From: Mogibacterium sp.
GTDB taxonomy: Bacteria > Bacillota > Clostridia > Peptostreptococcales > Anaerovoracaceae
Length of the DNA: 60,021 nt
Direction: 5' to 3'
NCBI GenBank assembly: GCA_017431685.1
Contig: JAFRKO010000022.1
Span: 1-60,021 of the forward strand
Position 1 is the stretch's first letter. Every line of letters starts with the position of its first letter. Shown here in pieces: positions 10,672 through 20,639 of the stretch. Below the pieces are notes generated by a model that searched no databases, had not been told where the DNA came from, and saw nothing but the letters and a program-made list of their open reading frames with translations. A program made the position numbers and the translations under genes.

Positions 10672-11967
10672 TCAGTCTATAAGTGTGCATCCGCCTACCG
10701 GACGTATATATGTGACCCTGCAGGCGCCTTCGCCAAGCACTGAGTCCATTCCGATCCTGAATTCATCCACCATGTCAAGCGGTACAAATGCCTGTATGGT
10801 ACCTGCGAAGCCGCCGCCATGCACTCTGCGCGCTCCGCGGCCGGCAAGATAGTAGCCTGCCATTGCAAGTGAAAGAGCTACCGGCTGGTCTGCCGGGTCC
10901 CTGTATGTGGCTACATTCTGCAGATACATATATGACGAATGTCCCGAACTGCTCACCAGTTTCAGGAACTTATCGAACTCATGTTTTTCAAGGGCTTCGA
11001 CCTGCTGTTCAACGCGGTGACAATCCGTGAAATAGTGTATTGCGCGCATCACAGCACGGTCTCCCAGCTGTTTTCTCAGTTTCGCGATAGAGCTGTAGAA
11101 TTCCTTTTCGTCCACCTCGCAGAGAACGTCCTTGCCGAATGCCTGAGCTACGGACTTCATTTCAGCAGGGACTGCCGCATAGTCTCCTGTGAGGTCAGCG
11201 TGATCTGCTCCTGTGTCTATTATGCAGAGCGCATATCCCGCAGATGCAAAATCAAAATCTACCGCGTGGTACTGCGGGTTTTCTTTATCCTGAAAGTCTA
11301 TGGCTACTATGCCGCCGAGTGCACATCCCATCTGGTCGAGAAGGCCGGATGGCTTCCCGAAATACACGTTCTCAGCATATTGTCCGATCTTTGCGATCTC
11401 TGCGAGAGGTATGCTGTTTTCGCAGAAAAGCCCGTTTACCGTAACACCTATCAGGACTTCGAAGCAAGCCGAAGACGAAAGTCCTGATCCTCCCGGAACA
11501 TCAGAAGTAACATATGCATCAAATCCTTTGACGTCATAACCTCTCGAAGATATGGCAGCCAGAGTTCCGCGGATTATGGCTTTTGTCGTATTCTCCTCTT
11601 CTTTTACAGGCTCGAGATTGCTGATATCCACCGTTGTAAGGCCGTAGCCCTCTGAATAGATGCGTACTGCACTGCTCCCATTAGGCGCAGCGCAGGCTAT
11701 GGCATCGAGGTCCACGGATCCCGTGAGAACCTTTCCCCTCTGATGATCCGTATGATTGCCGCCGATCTCTGTACGTCCCGGAGCGCTGTATACAGAAACT
11801 TCGGTATCCGGAGACGCGTCGAACTCCTTCATAAATCCGTCAAGGACCCTGACGATCCTGTCTCTGTATGGTCCAAGCATATCAACGGGACGGCAGTAGA
11901 GACTTTTGAGCATCATGTCATAACTGCCTGCAGAAAGTGATGTTTTGATTGATGTGATCGATCGCAT
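10672..11967 (-). CDS. galK: galactokinase
   Basis: A 431-residue GHMP kinase that phosphorylates galactose at C1 with ATP. The galactokinase signature GRTEIGGNHTDHQRG is at about residues 64-78. The ATP-binding motif PGGSGLSSSACFE follows at about residues 153-165, and a third motif near the C-terminus reads RRVHGGGFAG. It is somewhat longer than common GalK proteins because of an extra N-terminal stretch of about 45 residues before the usual start. AAGGAG is eight bases before the ATG. It heads galK-galT and lies 30 bases after the nuclease gene; no separate promoter is obvious in that gap, so either read-through or a promoter inside the nuclease gene drives it. Confidence 0.95.
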   Translation of the reverse strand: MRSITSIKTSLSAGSYDMMLKSLYCRPVDMLGPYRDRIVRVLDGFMKEFDASPDTEVSVYSAPGRTEIGGNHTDHQRGKVLTGSVDLDAIACAAPNGSSAVRIYSEGYGLTTVDISNLEPVKEEENTTKAIIRGTLAAISSRGYDVKGFDAYVTSDVPGGSGLSSSACFEVLIGVTVNGLFCENSIPLAEIAKIGQYAENVYFGKPSGLLDQMGCALGGIVAIDFQDKENPQYHAVDFDFASAGYALCIIDTGADHADLTGDYAAVPAEMKSVAQAFGKDVLCEVDEKEFYSSIAKLRKQLGDRAVMRAIHYFTDCHRVEQQVEALEKHEFDKFLKLVSSSGHSSYMYLQNVATYRDPADQPVALSLAMAGYYLAGRGARRVHGGGFAGTIQAFVPLDMVDEFRIGMDSVLGEGACRVTYIRPVGGCTLID

Positions 11968-11997
11968 AGTACATGCTCCTTTTTAGTAATTGATTAT

Positions 11998-13080
11998 TTA
12001 TGGTTCGCAGGCACCGCACGGTGTGTATCCCTGTGATGTCAGCTCCGTGCGTGTCGCCGTAACTGTCTTCTTGTTATGCTCCGACATTTCTTTTACGCCG
12101 TCGCATGTCGGATAGTGGAACACTCCGGAACGTGTATTTATTACGTACACTCTTGCATCCTGAGCAGCCTGTTCCTCTGTCGTCACGATACCCGTTCTGT
12201 AGTCGATCTCAGCACCCGGCGTAACGTTGAAGCAGTATACATTGAAAGATATGCCCTCGCCCTTGTCCTCTACCGACCAGGCTGTCATCTGCACCCCTCT
12301 GGCAACCAGCTCGTCATCTTTGAACCACGGCTTTATATAATACAGCACATGGTTTCCGGTGTCCCAGATATAATGCTCGACTTCCTCCTCTAGCGGTCTC
12401 ATGCCATCGTAATTCAGGTAGTGCGTGCCGGTGATCAGGTTGGATGGATTGGCGTTCTCTGCCGAGAGCGCCCATGCTATCAGATGGCATCGCTCCCAGT
12501 TCTGGGCCTTTGCCCATCCGGAAGGATGTACCGGCGAGATATCACCACGTTCCTGTCCTTCCTGTGGCATAGTCTCCTCTCCAAGCAGGCCGAAAGCGTA
12601 TGTGCACCTGCCAAGATCATCAGGACTGCCATAGCATTCGTATGGTGTGAGCTTGTTCGAATCCACCGTTCCGAAGAGATTACCCTGCGTTTTCCAGTCA
12701 TCGCCATCCTTTATCAGTCCGGCACGTTCGCAGACTTCATCAGGGAATACAGGCGTTCCGCCGCTCACCTTAACGTAATTCTGTCCGTTGTACTCCGGAA
12801 GTGCTGCAGGATCAATGTCTGAGGTGACATCCCATTCAGCGGGTATTACGTCACTGTTTTCAGCGCTGCTGTTTTCGCCGCTGCTCTCATTGCTGTCCCC
12901 CTGATCAATGGCTTCATAACCAAGCTTCTGCATCAGGGAATCTCTTGCGCTCTTTACGAACGACACATCAGACAATATAAAGAACGCAGCCGCGATGAGG
13001 AATGCGAGCAATAGAGCAAGAGCCGGCCTTTGCCGGCTCCTGTCTCCTGTATTCTTATTATTCTGACTTGCTTTTGCCAT
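11998..13080 (-). CDS. membrane-anchored DNA/RNA non-specific endonuclease
   Basis: A 360-residue protein. A basic N-terminus and one membrane segment (about residues 21-43) would place the rest outside the cell. A low-complexity Ser/Asn/Glu linker follows. The nuclease domain contains WERCHLIAW and NLITGTHYLNYDGM, like streptococcal DNA-entry nucleases, in which His and Asn are catalytic. The last 50 residues (FHYPTCDGV ... GYTPCGACEP) form a small Cys-containing domain seen at the end of other secreted nucleases. It is three bases after telA. Likely roles are DNA uptake or nutrient scavenging; the link to the telA pair is unexplained. Confidence 0.85.
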   Translation of the reverse strand: MAKASQNNKNTGDRSRQRPALALLLAFLIAAAFFILSDVSFVKSARDSLMQKLGYEAIDQGDSNESSGENSSAENSDVIPAEWDVTSDIDPAALPEYNGQNYVKVSGGTPVFPDEVCERAGLIKDGDDWKTQGNLFGTVDSNKLTPYECYGSPDDLGRCTYAFGLLGEETMPQEGQERGDISPVHPSGWAKAQNWERCHLIAWALSAENANPSNLITGTHYLNYDGMRPLEEEVEHYIWDTGNHVLYYIKPWFKDDELVARGVQMTAWSVEDKGEGISFNVYCFNVTPGAEIDYRTGIVTTEEQAAQDARVYVINTRSGVFHYPTCDGVKEMSEHNKKTVTATRTELTSQGYTPCGACEP

Positions 13081-13083
13081 TCC

Positions 13084-14331
13084 TTATTTCTGCTCTGTTC
13101 TTGCAGCAGCGATGTCCTCACCTGTCCATCTTGCATTAGCAGCGATGCCAAGCATCTTGTCTTTGAGCTCCTGCTCGATCCTTGCGAGCTCCTTCTCGGC
13201 CTCTGCTCTTGCGACCTTGCCGTCTTCCTGGACCTGAATGATTTCGTCGATAGCGGCGATCAGTTCCTGGTTGGTGTGCTGCAGTGTCTCAATATCTACG
13301 ATGCCTCTCTCGCTGGCCTTCGCTGTATCAACAGTGCTCTGATGCAGAGCCTCGGCGTTCTTCTTGAGCATCTCGTTGGTAGCCTCTGTGACTGCCTGCT
13401 GAGCTTCGATGGCCTTCTGTGTATGGTAGTTGTTGAGCGCCAGCACCATCTGTGTCTTCCACATAGGAATAACATTTACGATGGTGGAACGGATCTTCTC
13501 AGACATGATGGTGTCAGAGTTCTGTACCATTCTGATCTCCGGAGCAGACTGCAGGCATACTGTTCTGGAGAGCTCAAGATCATAGATCTTCTTCTCGAAT
13601 CTTGTGATCATGTCAGCGTAATCCTGAGCTGCCTGTGCATCTTCAACGGAACCTGTCTCTCTTGCCTTTGCCTCTAGCTCAGGGAGAGTTTCGTTCTTTG
13701 CCTTCTCAAGTGCGAGCTTGCCGGCCTCGATGTACATCGAAACTTCCTTGAAGTAGAGTTTATTCTTATCATAGAGTCTGTCGAGCTGAACGATGTCTTT
13801 GAGGAGCTGTTCTTCATGCTCTTCGAGCAGCTTAACGATTCTGTCAATATTGGCCTCGGTTGTGGAGTACTGTGTCTTCATTCTTTCGAAGTTCTTCTCT
13901 GCACTGCCGAACAGCTTTCCGAAAAAGCTCTTTTTCTCCTCACCGTTTGACTTGAGCTCAACAAGCAGGGATGTCAGTACCTGTCCGGTCTCGCCCATAT
14001 CCTTGGTTCTTACGCTCTGGAGAGCGCCGTCAGCGAAATCCGAAACCTTGCGCTGTGCACTTGCACCGTAGCTCAGCACTGCATTGCTGTCTGTTATGTC
14101 AATCTTATCTGCAACCGCTCTGATCTGTCTCTGCTCATCAGGTGTGAACTTTGCCAGCGGATCTTCTTTTTTCTCTTCTTCAGGTGCGAATTCAGGCGCA
14201 AAGTCAAAAGCCGAAGCCGTATCGATCGCAGCAGCCTGTGCCGCTACTTCCTGTACTCCTGCCTCCAGTTCAACTGCCTGTTTTTCTGCTGCTTCAACTA
14301 CAGCTTCAGGGTTAAGTTCAAAATCTGCCAT
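13084..14331 (-). CDS. toxic anion resistance protein, TelA family
   Basis: A 415-residue, mostly alpha-helical, charged soluble protein of the TelA family (tellurite and other stress phenotypes). Several coiled-coil stretches are visible. The most conserved part is around IPMWKTQMVLALNNYHTQKA (about residues 293-312), followed by TNEMLKKNAEALHQST. AGGAGG precedes the start. It forms a close pair with the XpaC-like gene 21 bases upstream, a linkage common in Firmicutes. The biochemical function of the family is not established. Confidence 0.9.
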   Translation of the reverse strand: MADFELNPEAVVEAAEKQAVELEAGVQEVAAQAAAIDTASAFDFAPEFAPEEEKKEDPLAKFTPDEQRQIRAVADKIDITDSNAVLSYGASAQRKVSDFADGALQSVRTKDMGETGQVLTSLLVELKSNGEEKKSFFGKLFGSAEKNFERMKTQYSTTEANIDRIVKLLEEHEEQLLKDIVQLDRLYDKNKLYFKEVSMYIEAGKLALEKAKNETLPELEAKARETGSVEDAQAAQDYADMITRFEKKIYDLELSRTVCLQSAPEIRMVQNSDTIMSEKIRSTIVNVIPMWKTQMVLALNNYHTQKAIEAQQAVTEATNEMLKKNAEALHQSTVDTAKASERGIVDIETLQHTNQELIAAIDEIIQVQEDGKVARAEAEKELARIEQELKDKMLGIAANARWTGEDIAAARTEQK

Positions 14332-14352
14332 CTTGTCCTCCTTTTATAACTA

Positions 14353-15924
14353 TTAGATGTCGAAATCTGAATCCAGCAGGCCCTTGCTCGCGAGCGTAGT
14401 CTGCAGCATTTTGATATCGGTGGTGATGTCCATGATGTCGTCTTCATGGAGCTTTTCGAGCAGGTTCTCTGACGCCTCAGTAACTGAGTCGATAAGGCTT
14501 ATAAGCTGAGCCTTGATCTCATCAGCCTGCTCCTGCAGATAATTCGGGTTGGTGTTGAGCACCGGAGCTCCCGAAGAATCAGTCGTAACTTCTGCCTTAG
14601 GCATTTCCGAAGCGAATTTGCCCATGTCTGCAATCTTTTCGTTGTAGTCATCGGTCAGTCGCACTACCTCAGGGTAATACTTTTCCCTGAAGTCCTTGAC
14701 CTGCTTCTCGAGCTCTGGCACTGCTTCGACTCTCGCGTCGATCTTCTTTGTTATCGTTCTGAGAGCCTTGAGCTTGTTCTTGAGCTCGGTATCATCAGTC
14801 ATTACGATGAGATCATCAAGCGACTCAGGTGCACCTCCGTCACGTGATTTTTTACGCTTCGCCGCTTTCACTTCAGCTGCTGATCTTTCTACCGATTCAA
14901 GAGGAATACCATTCCTGGTCATGACGAGCATGCGGTTATTGATGTCTACATAAGCTTCCGGGAAGAATCCGTCGGCGATCATGGCCTGAAGCTCGTCAGC
15001 TACCTTGTTGAAAGGTTTTCCGACAGCCGCGGCAAGATCATCTATTGATGTGTTGCCGTTCCTGTTGATCTTCGCCTCGTATGTTCTGATTCTCTTTGCT
15101 CTTGTATTCAGTACCAGCTTCATGATGCCCGCAGCAGCAATCAATACAGCTCCGACTATTGCAACGCCGAGTCTGAACTCCGGGGAATCCGTCGATCCGG
15201 CTGCCGACATCAGGAAAATTATTCCCGTTACCAGCGACGCAACAGTCCATCCTGATTTGCCGAGTCTCTTTTTGTTAAGCTTCTTTTCGTTGCGGCGCTG
15301 GGAGAATGAGCTGTTCTGATTTGCCGGAGCAGTGTTCACAGTACCTGAATTAGGCTTTCTTGTAGTTGTTGTTGTAGTTGTTTTTCTGGTAGTAGTACCG
15401 TTGGCATTCCTTGTAGTGGTGGTTCTGGTTGTCACCGTTTTACCGGCAGAATCAGGCATACCGCCCGTGCCGAACAGCTCGCCAAAAATTCCGCCGCTTC
15501 CGTCCGCGCCGCTGATGGCATCTCCGAAATCCTGAAGCTTTCCTGAGTATTCCCTTACGACAGGGACTACGCCGTCTGCAGGTATTGCTGTATAGTCTAG
15601 TGAATTGGCATACATTACAAAGGACAGGTTCCTTACACCGGCAGGTATGGCCAGACGCGATTTAAAGTTTTTCTTTTCTCCGCTTGCCCACTTGCCTGCG
15701 TTTATGGACGCAGTGCCGATTTCAACATTGTTTGTCCTGTCTATCACTTTGATTTTGAACGAGAAGTTTTCAAAGTCAAAGCCCGAATTATTAACAACTG
15801 AAAAGCTGTAACTCAGTCTTCCGTCATCAAGCCTCGATGTCTTTGTAGTAGCCTTTGCCGAATCTTTGAAATCGGTTTCGAACCACTCCGCGATAGCCGC
15901 GCGTGCATCTATTGCGTTTGTCAT
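14353..15924 (-). CDS. XpaC-like membrane protein paired with TelA
   Basis: A 523-residue protein. Residues about 1-115 look like an FxLYD-type beta domain (RLSYSFSVVNNSGFDFENFSF). A Thr/Arg-rich low-complexity linker (about residues 165-195) follows. Then comes a pair of membrane segments (about residues 225-275), and finally a helical region resembling the XpaC / 5-bromo-4-chloroindolyl phosphate hydrolysis family. That family is typically encoded next to telA, as here. The function is not established. The N-terminal beta domain and Thr-rich linker are an unusual addition to the core. Confidence 0.7.
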   Translation of the reverse strand: MTNAIDARAAIAEWFETDFKDSAKATTKTSRLDDGRLSYSFSVVNNSGFDFENFSFKIKVIDRTNNVEIGTASINAGKWASGEKKNFKSRLAIPAGVRNLSFVMYANSLDYTAIPADGVVPVVREYSGKLQDFGDAISGADGSGGIFGELFGTGGMPDSAGKTVTTRTTTTRNANGTTTRKTTTTTTTRKPNSGTVNTAPANQNSSFSQRRNEKKLNKKRLGKSGWTVASLVTGIIFLMSAAGSTDSPEFRLGVAIVGAVLIAAAGIMKLVLNTRAKRIRTYEAKINRNGNTSIDDLAAAVGKPFNKVADELQAMIADGFFPEAYVDINNRMLVMTRNGIPLESVERSAAEVKAAKRKKSRDGGAPESLDDLIVMTDDTELKNKLKALRTITKKIDARVEAVPELEKQVKDFREKYYPEVVRLTDDYNEKIADMGKFASEMPKAEVTTDSSGAPVLNTNPNYLQEQADEIKAQLISLIDSVTEASENLLEKLHEDDIMDITTDIKMLQTTLASKGLLDSDFDI

Positions 15925-15956
15925 TTACGTTCCTTTCGTTCCGAAAAATCCTTTAC

Positions 15957-15962
15957 ATTATA
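15957..15962 (-). promoter_or_regulatory. possible -10 box ahead of the XpaC-like gene
   Basis: A perfect TATAAT on the minus strand, 33 bases before the XpaC-like start, in the 63-base gap after the lipoprotein gene. No convincing -35 was seen, so the call is tentative. Confidence 0.3.
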
Positions 15963-15987
15963 TTGTACCACAAACATCCCCGCTTCG

Positions 15988-16578
15988 TCAGAAGTCAAGG
16001 CTGAAATCAAGATCGATCTCCTCTCCGTCTTCAGTTATGCCGACGACTCCGTAGCTGTCTTCATCTTCAGCAGGCCGTTCTTCGACGGAAACATATGTGT
16101 CTCTTCCGGTAAGATTGTCCCATATTACGGTTATATGATCGTTAATAAGCTCTTTCGCGCTCATGGCTGATAGCGAACCGTCATCCATAAGGCATATAAT
16201 AGTTCTGTAGCCGCCGTTTCCGAACCTGACAAGAAATACATCTTTTACTTTGCCGCTGTCCTCGAACGGATAGATGGCACCGTCAACGAGTTCGTTGTTC
16301 GTCTCAGCATTTTTCAGCAGATCATCTGTAGGAACGATCCTGAGCGTTCCGTCCTCAAACAGCATAATCGATTCGATCTGAAGCGGGAGGGCATTAGCAT
16401 CTACGGTATCGATCTCGTCAATGACCTTAACAGCCTCTACGACAGGTTCCGGAGGTGTTTCCTGTTCAGCAGGCTCCACATCTCCCTCTCCGGCATCTTT
16501 TGCTCCGCACGCAGCAAACATCAATACCATCGCCAGCATTAGCAGAACAAGCCCCAATGATCTCTTTCTCTTTGTCAT
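15988..16578 (-). CDS. small lipoprotein of unknown function
   Basis: A 196-residue protein with a lipoprotein signal (MTKRKRSLGLVLLMLAMVLM, then FAAC lipobox near residue 24) and an acidic Glu/Pro-rich linker. The globular part was not recognised; it is rich in beta-like segments such as ESIMLFEDGTLRIVPTDD and acidic at its C-terminus. AGGGAGAA precedes the start. It lies just upstream of the XpaC-like/TelA pair and may be co-transcribed with it. Surface-exposed and membrane-tethered is the most that can be said. Confidence 0.75.
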   Translation of the reverse strand: MTKRKRSLGLVLLMLAMVLMFAACGAKDAGEGDVEPAEQETPPEPVVEAVKVIDEIDTVDANALPLQIESIMLFEDGTLRIVPTDDLLKNAETNNELVDGAIYPFEDSGKVKDVFLVRFGNGGYRTIICLMDDGSLSAMSAKELINDHITVIWDNLTGRDTYVSVEERPAEDEDSYGVVGITEDGEEIDLDFSLDF

Positions 16579-16612
16579 ATATAATTCTCCCTAAATAAAA
16601 AGTTATCAAGTA

Positions 16613-16618
16613 ATAATA
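16613..16618 (-). promoter_or_regulatory. possible extended -10 promoter of the lipoprotein gene
   Basis: The minus strand reads TGG-TATTAT, an extended -10 arrangement, about 35 bases before the lipoprotein start and just after the liv operon terminator. The -35 region is poor. Confidence 0.4.
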
Positions 16619-16635
16619 CCACAGCATACAAAAAC

Positions 16636-16660
16636 AAAGAAACGGCAGAGCCGCTTCTTT
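16636..16660 (-). terminator. terminator of the liv operon
   Basis: AAAGAAACGGC (16636-16646) and GCCGCTTCTTT (16650-16660) form an 11-bp stem with a 3-base loop (one G-U pair on the minus strand), followed on the minus strand by GTTTTTG. It is about 50 bases after the livF stop. Confidence 0.88.
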
Positions 16661-16711
16661 GAGTGATTTTTTGATGAATATTAAGTGTATAACCTTTAAT
16701 ATGTCCTTATG

Positions 16712-17421
<710 letters not shown>

Positions 17422-17422
<1 letters not shown>

Positions 17423-18498
17423 CACTCACCCCCCTTTCTGTCAGGCTTTCCGGAAGCAGCTGATTCCAGTCTGCCCTTTCTTAGGGCTTTCTCGATGTCT
17501 GCTTTCTCCTTCTCTTCTTCCTCTTCCATCTTGCCGCGGCTCTTGCCAAGGTATGCCTCGATTACCTTAGGGTTGCTCTGGATCTCTTCAGGCCATCCCT
17601 TTGCAATTACTCTTCCGTAGTTGAGTACCACGATGCCCTCGCAGATTCCCATTACCAGGCTCATGTCGTGCTCGATAAGAAATACCGCTATCTGGAACCT
17701 GTCACGGATCTCCTTGATAGTATCCATCAGCTCAGATGTTTCGGACGGGTTCATGCCCGCTGCCGGCTCGTCGAGAAGCAGCAGTTTTGGCTTTGTAGCC
17801 AGCGCTCTCATGATCTCGAGCCTTCTCTGCGCTCCGTAAGGGAGCGATCCTGCTCTGTAATCAGCAGTCTTTGTCATTCCGAAGATCTTGAGGTATTTCA
17901 TCGCCTCCTTGCGGATACGGAACTCCTCATGTCTGTACTTCGGAGTGTGAAGCATTCCGTCAATAAGGCTGTAGTTGGTCGTATGATGGAGAGCGACCTT
18001 GATGTTTTCTTCTACCGTGAGCTTGTCAAAAAGCCTGATGTTCTGGAATGTACGCGCCATTCCGGCTTTATTGATATCTACCGTGCTCATGCCCTTGGTG
18101 CTCTTGCCGTCAAAGAAGATCTCTCCTCTTGTAGGCTCATACACCTTAGTGAGCATGTTGAAGATGGTAGTCTTTCCGGCGCCGTTAGGGCCGATAAGTC
18201 CGCCGATCTCCGTACGGCCAAGAGTCAGGTTGAAGTTGTCTACAGCGGTAAGTCCGCCGAAATCGATACCCAGATTCTTGACCTGAAGGATAGGCGCTTT
18301 GCCTCTGTCCTTTTCAGGGATGAAGACCTCATCGTTATATGGCTCGTCAGGATCATACTGCTCTTTCGAGTCAACGAATACAGCTCTTCCGCCGACGTTA
18401 TCGTTATAGTAGATCTCCTGTCTGTTTTCGTAAGCGTGACCGGAGTCGGCGATGCTGATATCGCGAAGTTCTTCGCGCTTGTCTTTTTTATCTGCCAT
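17422..18498 (-). CDS. livG: branched-chain amino acid ABC transporter ATPase LivG, extended
   Basis: A 358-residue ABC ATPase with Walker A GPNGAGKTT, an LPYGAQRR signature and Walker B LLLLDEPAAG. The LivG family is usually about 255 residues. Here about 70 hydrophilic, acidic residues precede the domain (ending near KAPILQVKNLG) and about 35 charged residues follow it. The start codon comes directly after the livM stop (TAGATG). The extensions are not recognised domains and may be regulatory or specific to this lineage. Confidence 0.93.
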
Positions 18499-19641
18499 CT
18501 ATGCCGCCTCCTTTCTGCTCTTTCTCTTTTTGCCCTTGCCTTTTCCGCCGGACCGGTTCTTGAAAGGATTTATCTTCGTCCAGACTCCTGTGATCCTTGC
18601 CTTAATAGCAGGATTGTATGTGCATATCATTACCAGGATGAGTACGATGGCGTATGTCAGCATTCTGTAGTCCGCAAACTGTCTGAATGTTTCAGGCAGT
18701 ACTGTCAGCAGTGCTGCAGCGATGATGCCGCCCCAGATGTTTCCTACTCCTCCGAGTACCACGAATACAAGAATCAGCACCGAAGTGTTGAAGTTGAACT
18801 TCACCGGTACAAGTGTGCTGTAGTTGAGTCCGAAGAGACAGCCGGCCATGCCGGCAAGAGCAGCACTTACGACAAACGCCATGAGTTTGTACTTTCTGAC
18901 ATCAAGTCCGATCGATTCACCCGCGATGCGGTTGTCTCTTATGGACATGATAGCGCGCCCCTGCTTGGAATTCTTAAGGTTGAGCACGATGAAAACAGTG
19001 AAGAGGCACAGCAGAAGTCCCCATGTGAACGTTGCCATGGTCTTGGTTCCGGTCGCTCCAATGGCGCCGGTGATTATCCTGTCATTGTTCTCAACGCCTT
19101 CTATCGTGTGGTTGAACGCGAATCTCAGGCGTCCGCTGCCGTCGAATCCGAAGTAGAGGACGTTCATGAAGTTTCTAATGATCTCGCCGAAAGCGAGCGT
19201 CACTATGGCCAGATAGTCTCCGCGGAGTCCCAGGATAGGGATGCCGATTATGAATCCGGCGATCGAAGCTATAAGCGCTCCGAACAGCATCGAGATTATG
19301 ATAATAGCAGGCTCAAACGACATGCTCTGTCCGAGAATACGCGACATCAGTATTCCGCTGAACGCGCCTACAGCCATAAATCCCGCGTGTCCCAGCGAAA
19401 GCTCTCCCGATATGCCTACTACGAGGTTCAGGGAGACCGCCAGTGAGATGTACACGCAGATAGGTACGAACTGTCCCTGCAGGTTGTGGCCGATGAGTCC
19501 GGCAGCGGTGAGGATCTGGAACAGAACATAACCGCCTATAAGTATGCCATACGAGATAGTGGCTTCCTTACGGTAGTCATTGCCTCTCAATGCGTTTTTG
19601 AGGCCTCTGCTGCTTATGTTTTTAAGTATTCTTTCTGCCAT
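18499..19641 (-). CDS. livM: branched-chain amino acid ABC transporter permease LivM
   Basis: A 380-residue permease with about eight to ten hydrophobic segments. LivM features include GELSLGHAGFMAVGAF and GLRGDYLAIVTLAFGEI, with the ATPase-contact region around SIRDNRIAGESIGLDVRKYK. The C-terminal 25 residues are very Lys/Arg/Gly-rich, an unusual cytoplasmic tail. It lies between livH and livG with very short gaps. Confidence 0.95.
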   Translation of the reverse strand: MAERILKNISSRGLKNALRGNDYRKEATISYGILIGGYVLFQILTAAGLIGHNLQGQFVPICVYISLAVSLNLVVGISGELSLGHAGFMAVGAFSGILMSRILGQSMSFEPAIIIISMLFGALIASIAGFIIGIPILGLRGDYLAIVTLAFGEIIRNFMNVLYFGFDGSGRLRFAFNHTIEGVENNDRIITGAIGATGTKTMATFTWGLLLCLFTVFIVLNLKNSKQGRAIMSIRDNRIAGESIGLDVRKYKLMAFVVSAALAGMAGCLFGLNYSTLVPVKFNFNTSVLILVFVVLGGVGNIWGGIIAAALLTVLPETFRQFADYRMLTYAIVLILVMICTYNPAIKARITGVWTKINPFKNRSGGKGKGKKRKSRKEAA

Positions 19642-19648
19642 GGCGCAC

Positions 19649-20533
19649 CTACACTTTCTCGCTGATCTTCTTGCCCAGCAGGCCCGTAGGCTTGACGAGC
19701 AGCACGATGATCAGGCACGCAAACACGATGGCATCCGAGAGCTCTGTTGAGATATATGCTCTCGAGAAAATTTCTATTATGCCGAGGATAAGTCCTCCAA
19801 TCATAGCACCCGGTATTGAACCGATACCTCCGAATACGGCAGCGGTGAACGCCTTGATACCAGGCATGGCACCTGTTGTAGGCATGAGTACAGGGTATGC
19901 TGAAAGCATCAGTACTCCGGCTACAGCAGCAAGTCCGGATCCGATGGCGAACGTCAGCGAAATTGACTGGTTGACGTTGATACCCATCAGCTGGGCTGCT
20001 CCGTTATCTTCAGAAACAGCTCTCATTGCTTTTCCGGCCTTTGTTTTGTTGACGAAGAGTGTCAGCAGGATCATGATGATGATGTTTGCCAGGATCGTAA
20101 ATACTGACTCCATCGTGATGGTGAGCTGTCCGCCCGCAGCATGAATAGGATTCATACCTTTAAACAGACTGGTGAACATCTTCGGGTTCGCGCCCCAGAT
20201 CAGGAGCGCTATATTCTGCAGAAAGTATGAAACACCGATAGCCGTGATCAGGACAGCCAAAGATCCGGTTCCTCTCAGCGGTCTGTAAGCAAGTCTTTCG
20301 ATAGTAATACCGAGAAGAGTGCAGATAGCCATCGCCACCAGAAGAGCCAGCCATCCGTTAAGCCCCATATACATAGTCATTACGAACGACATGTATCCGC
20401 CGATCATAATAACATCACCATGAGCAAAGTTGAGCATCTTGGAGATACCATATACCATTGTGTATCCAAGCGCTATGATCGCATATACGCTTCCCAGGCT
20501 CAGGCCCGAGATGATATTTGTCAGTAAATTCAT
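19649..20533 (-). CDS. livH: branched-chain amino acid ABC transporter permease LivH
   Basis: A 294-residue permease starting MNLLTNIISGLSLGSVYAII. The frame is open 27 codons further upstream, but that stretch is not hydrophobic in the LivH manner and crosses the intercistronic hairpin, so 20533 is preferred. GYTMVYGISKMLNFAHGD and the EDNGAAQLMGINV loop are typical LivH segments. It is separated from livK by a 106-base gap with a hairpin. Confidence 0.94.
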   Translation of the reverse strand: MNLLTNIISGLSLGSVYAIIALGYTMVYGISKMLNFAHGDVIMIGGYMSFVMTMYMGLNGWLALLVAMAICTLLGITIERLAYRPLRGTGSLAVLITAIGVSYFLQNIALLIWGANPKMFTSLFKGMNPIHAAGGQLTITMESVFTILANIIIMILLTLFVNKTKAGKAMRAVSEDNGAAQLMGINVNQSISLTFAIGSGLAAVAGVLMLSAYPVLMPTTGAMPGIKAFTAAVFGGIGSIPGAMIGGLILGIIEIFSRAYISTELSDAIVFACLIIVLLVKPTGLLGKKISEKV

Positions 20534-20575
20534 GGTTTTTCTTCCTAATAATAAGTTGTGCAATAATACGGCTTT

Positions 20576-20603
20576 GGGGTGCCGCACCTGAATGCAGCAC
20601 CCC
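20576..20603 (-). other. intercistronic hairpin between livK and livH
   Basis: GGGGTGC (20576-20582) pairs with GCACCCC (20597-20603), and a small inner GCA/TGC extension is possible. No T run follows on the minus strand. As at 1813-1853, the hairpin sits exactly between a binding-protein gene and its permease gene, so differential mRNA stability or partial termination is the likely role. Confidence 0.65.
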
Positions 20604-20639
20604 TGGGCCAACAACTATACACTTAAGTCAGTCAGTGTA

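Noticed and set aside
15355-15440. Microsatellite-like ACA/GTT tract as a phase-variable repeat
   Set aside because: It encodes a Thr/Arg-rich linker with imperfect units; no long perfect repeat is present.
17668-19446. A 592-codon open frame on the plus strand opposite livG and livM
   Set aside because: It lies antisense to two unmistakable genes, has no ribosome site and a composition unlike any family. Long open antisense frames are expected from codon usage here.
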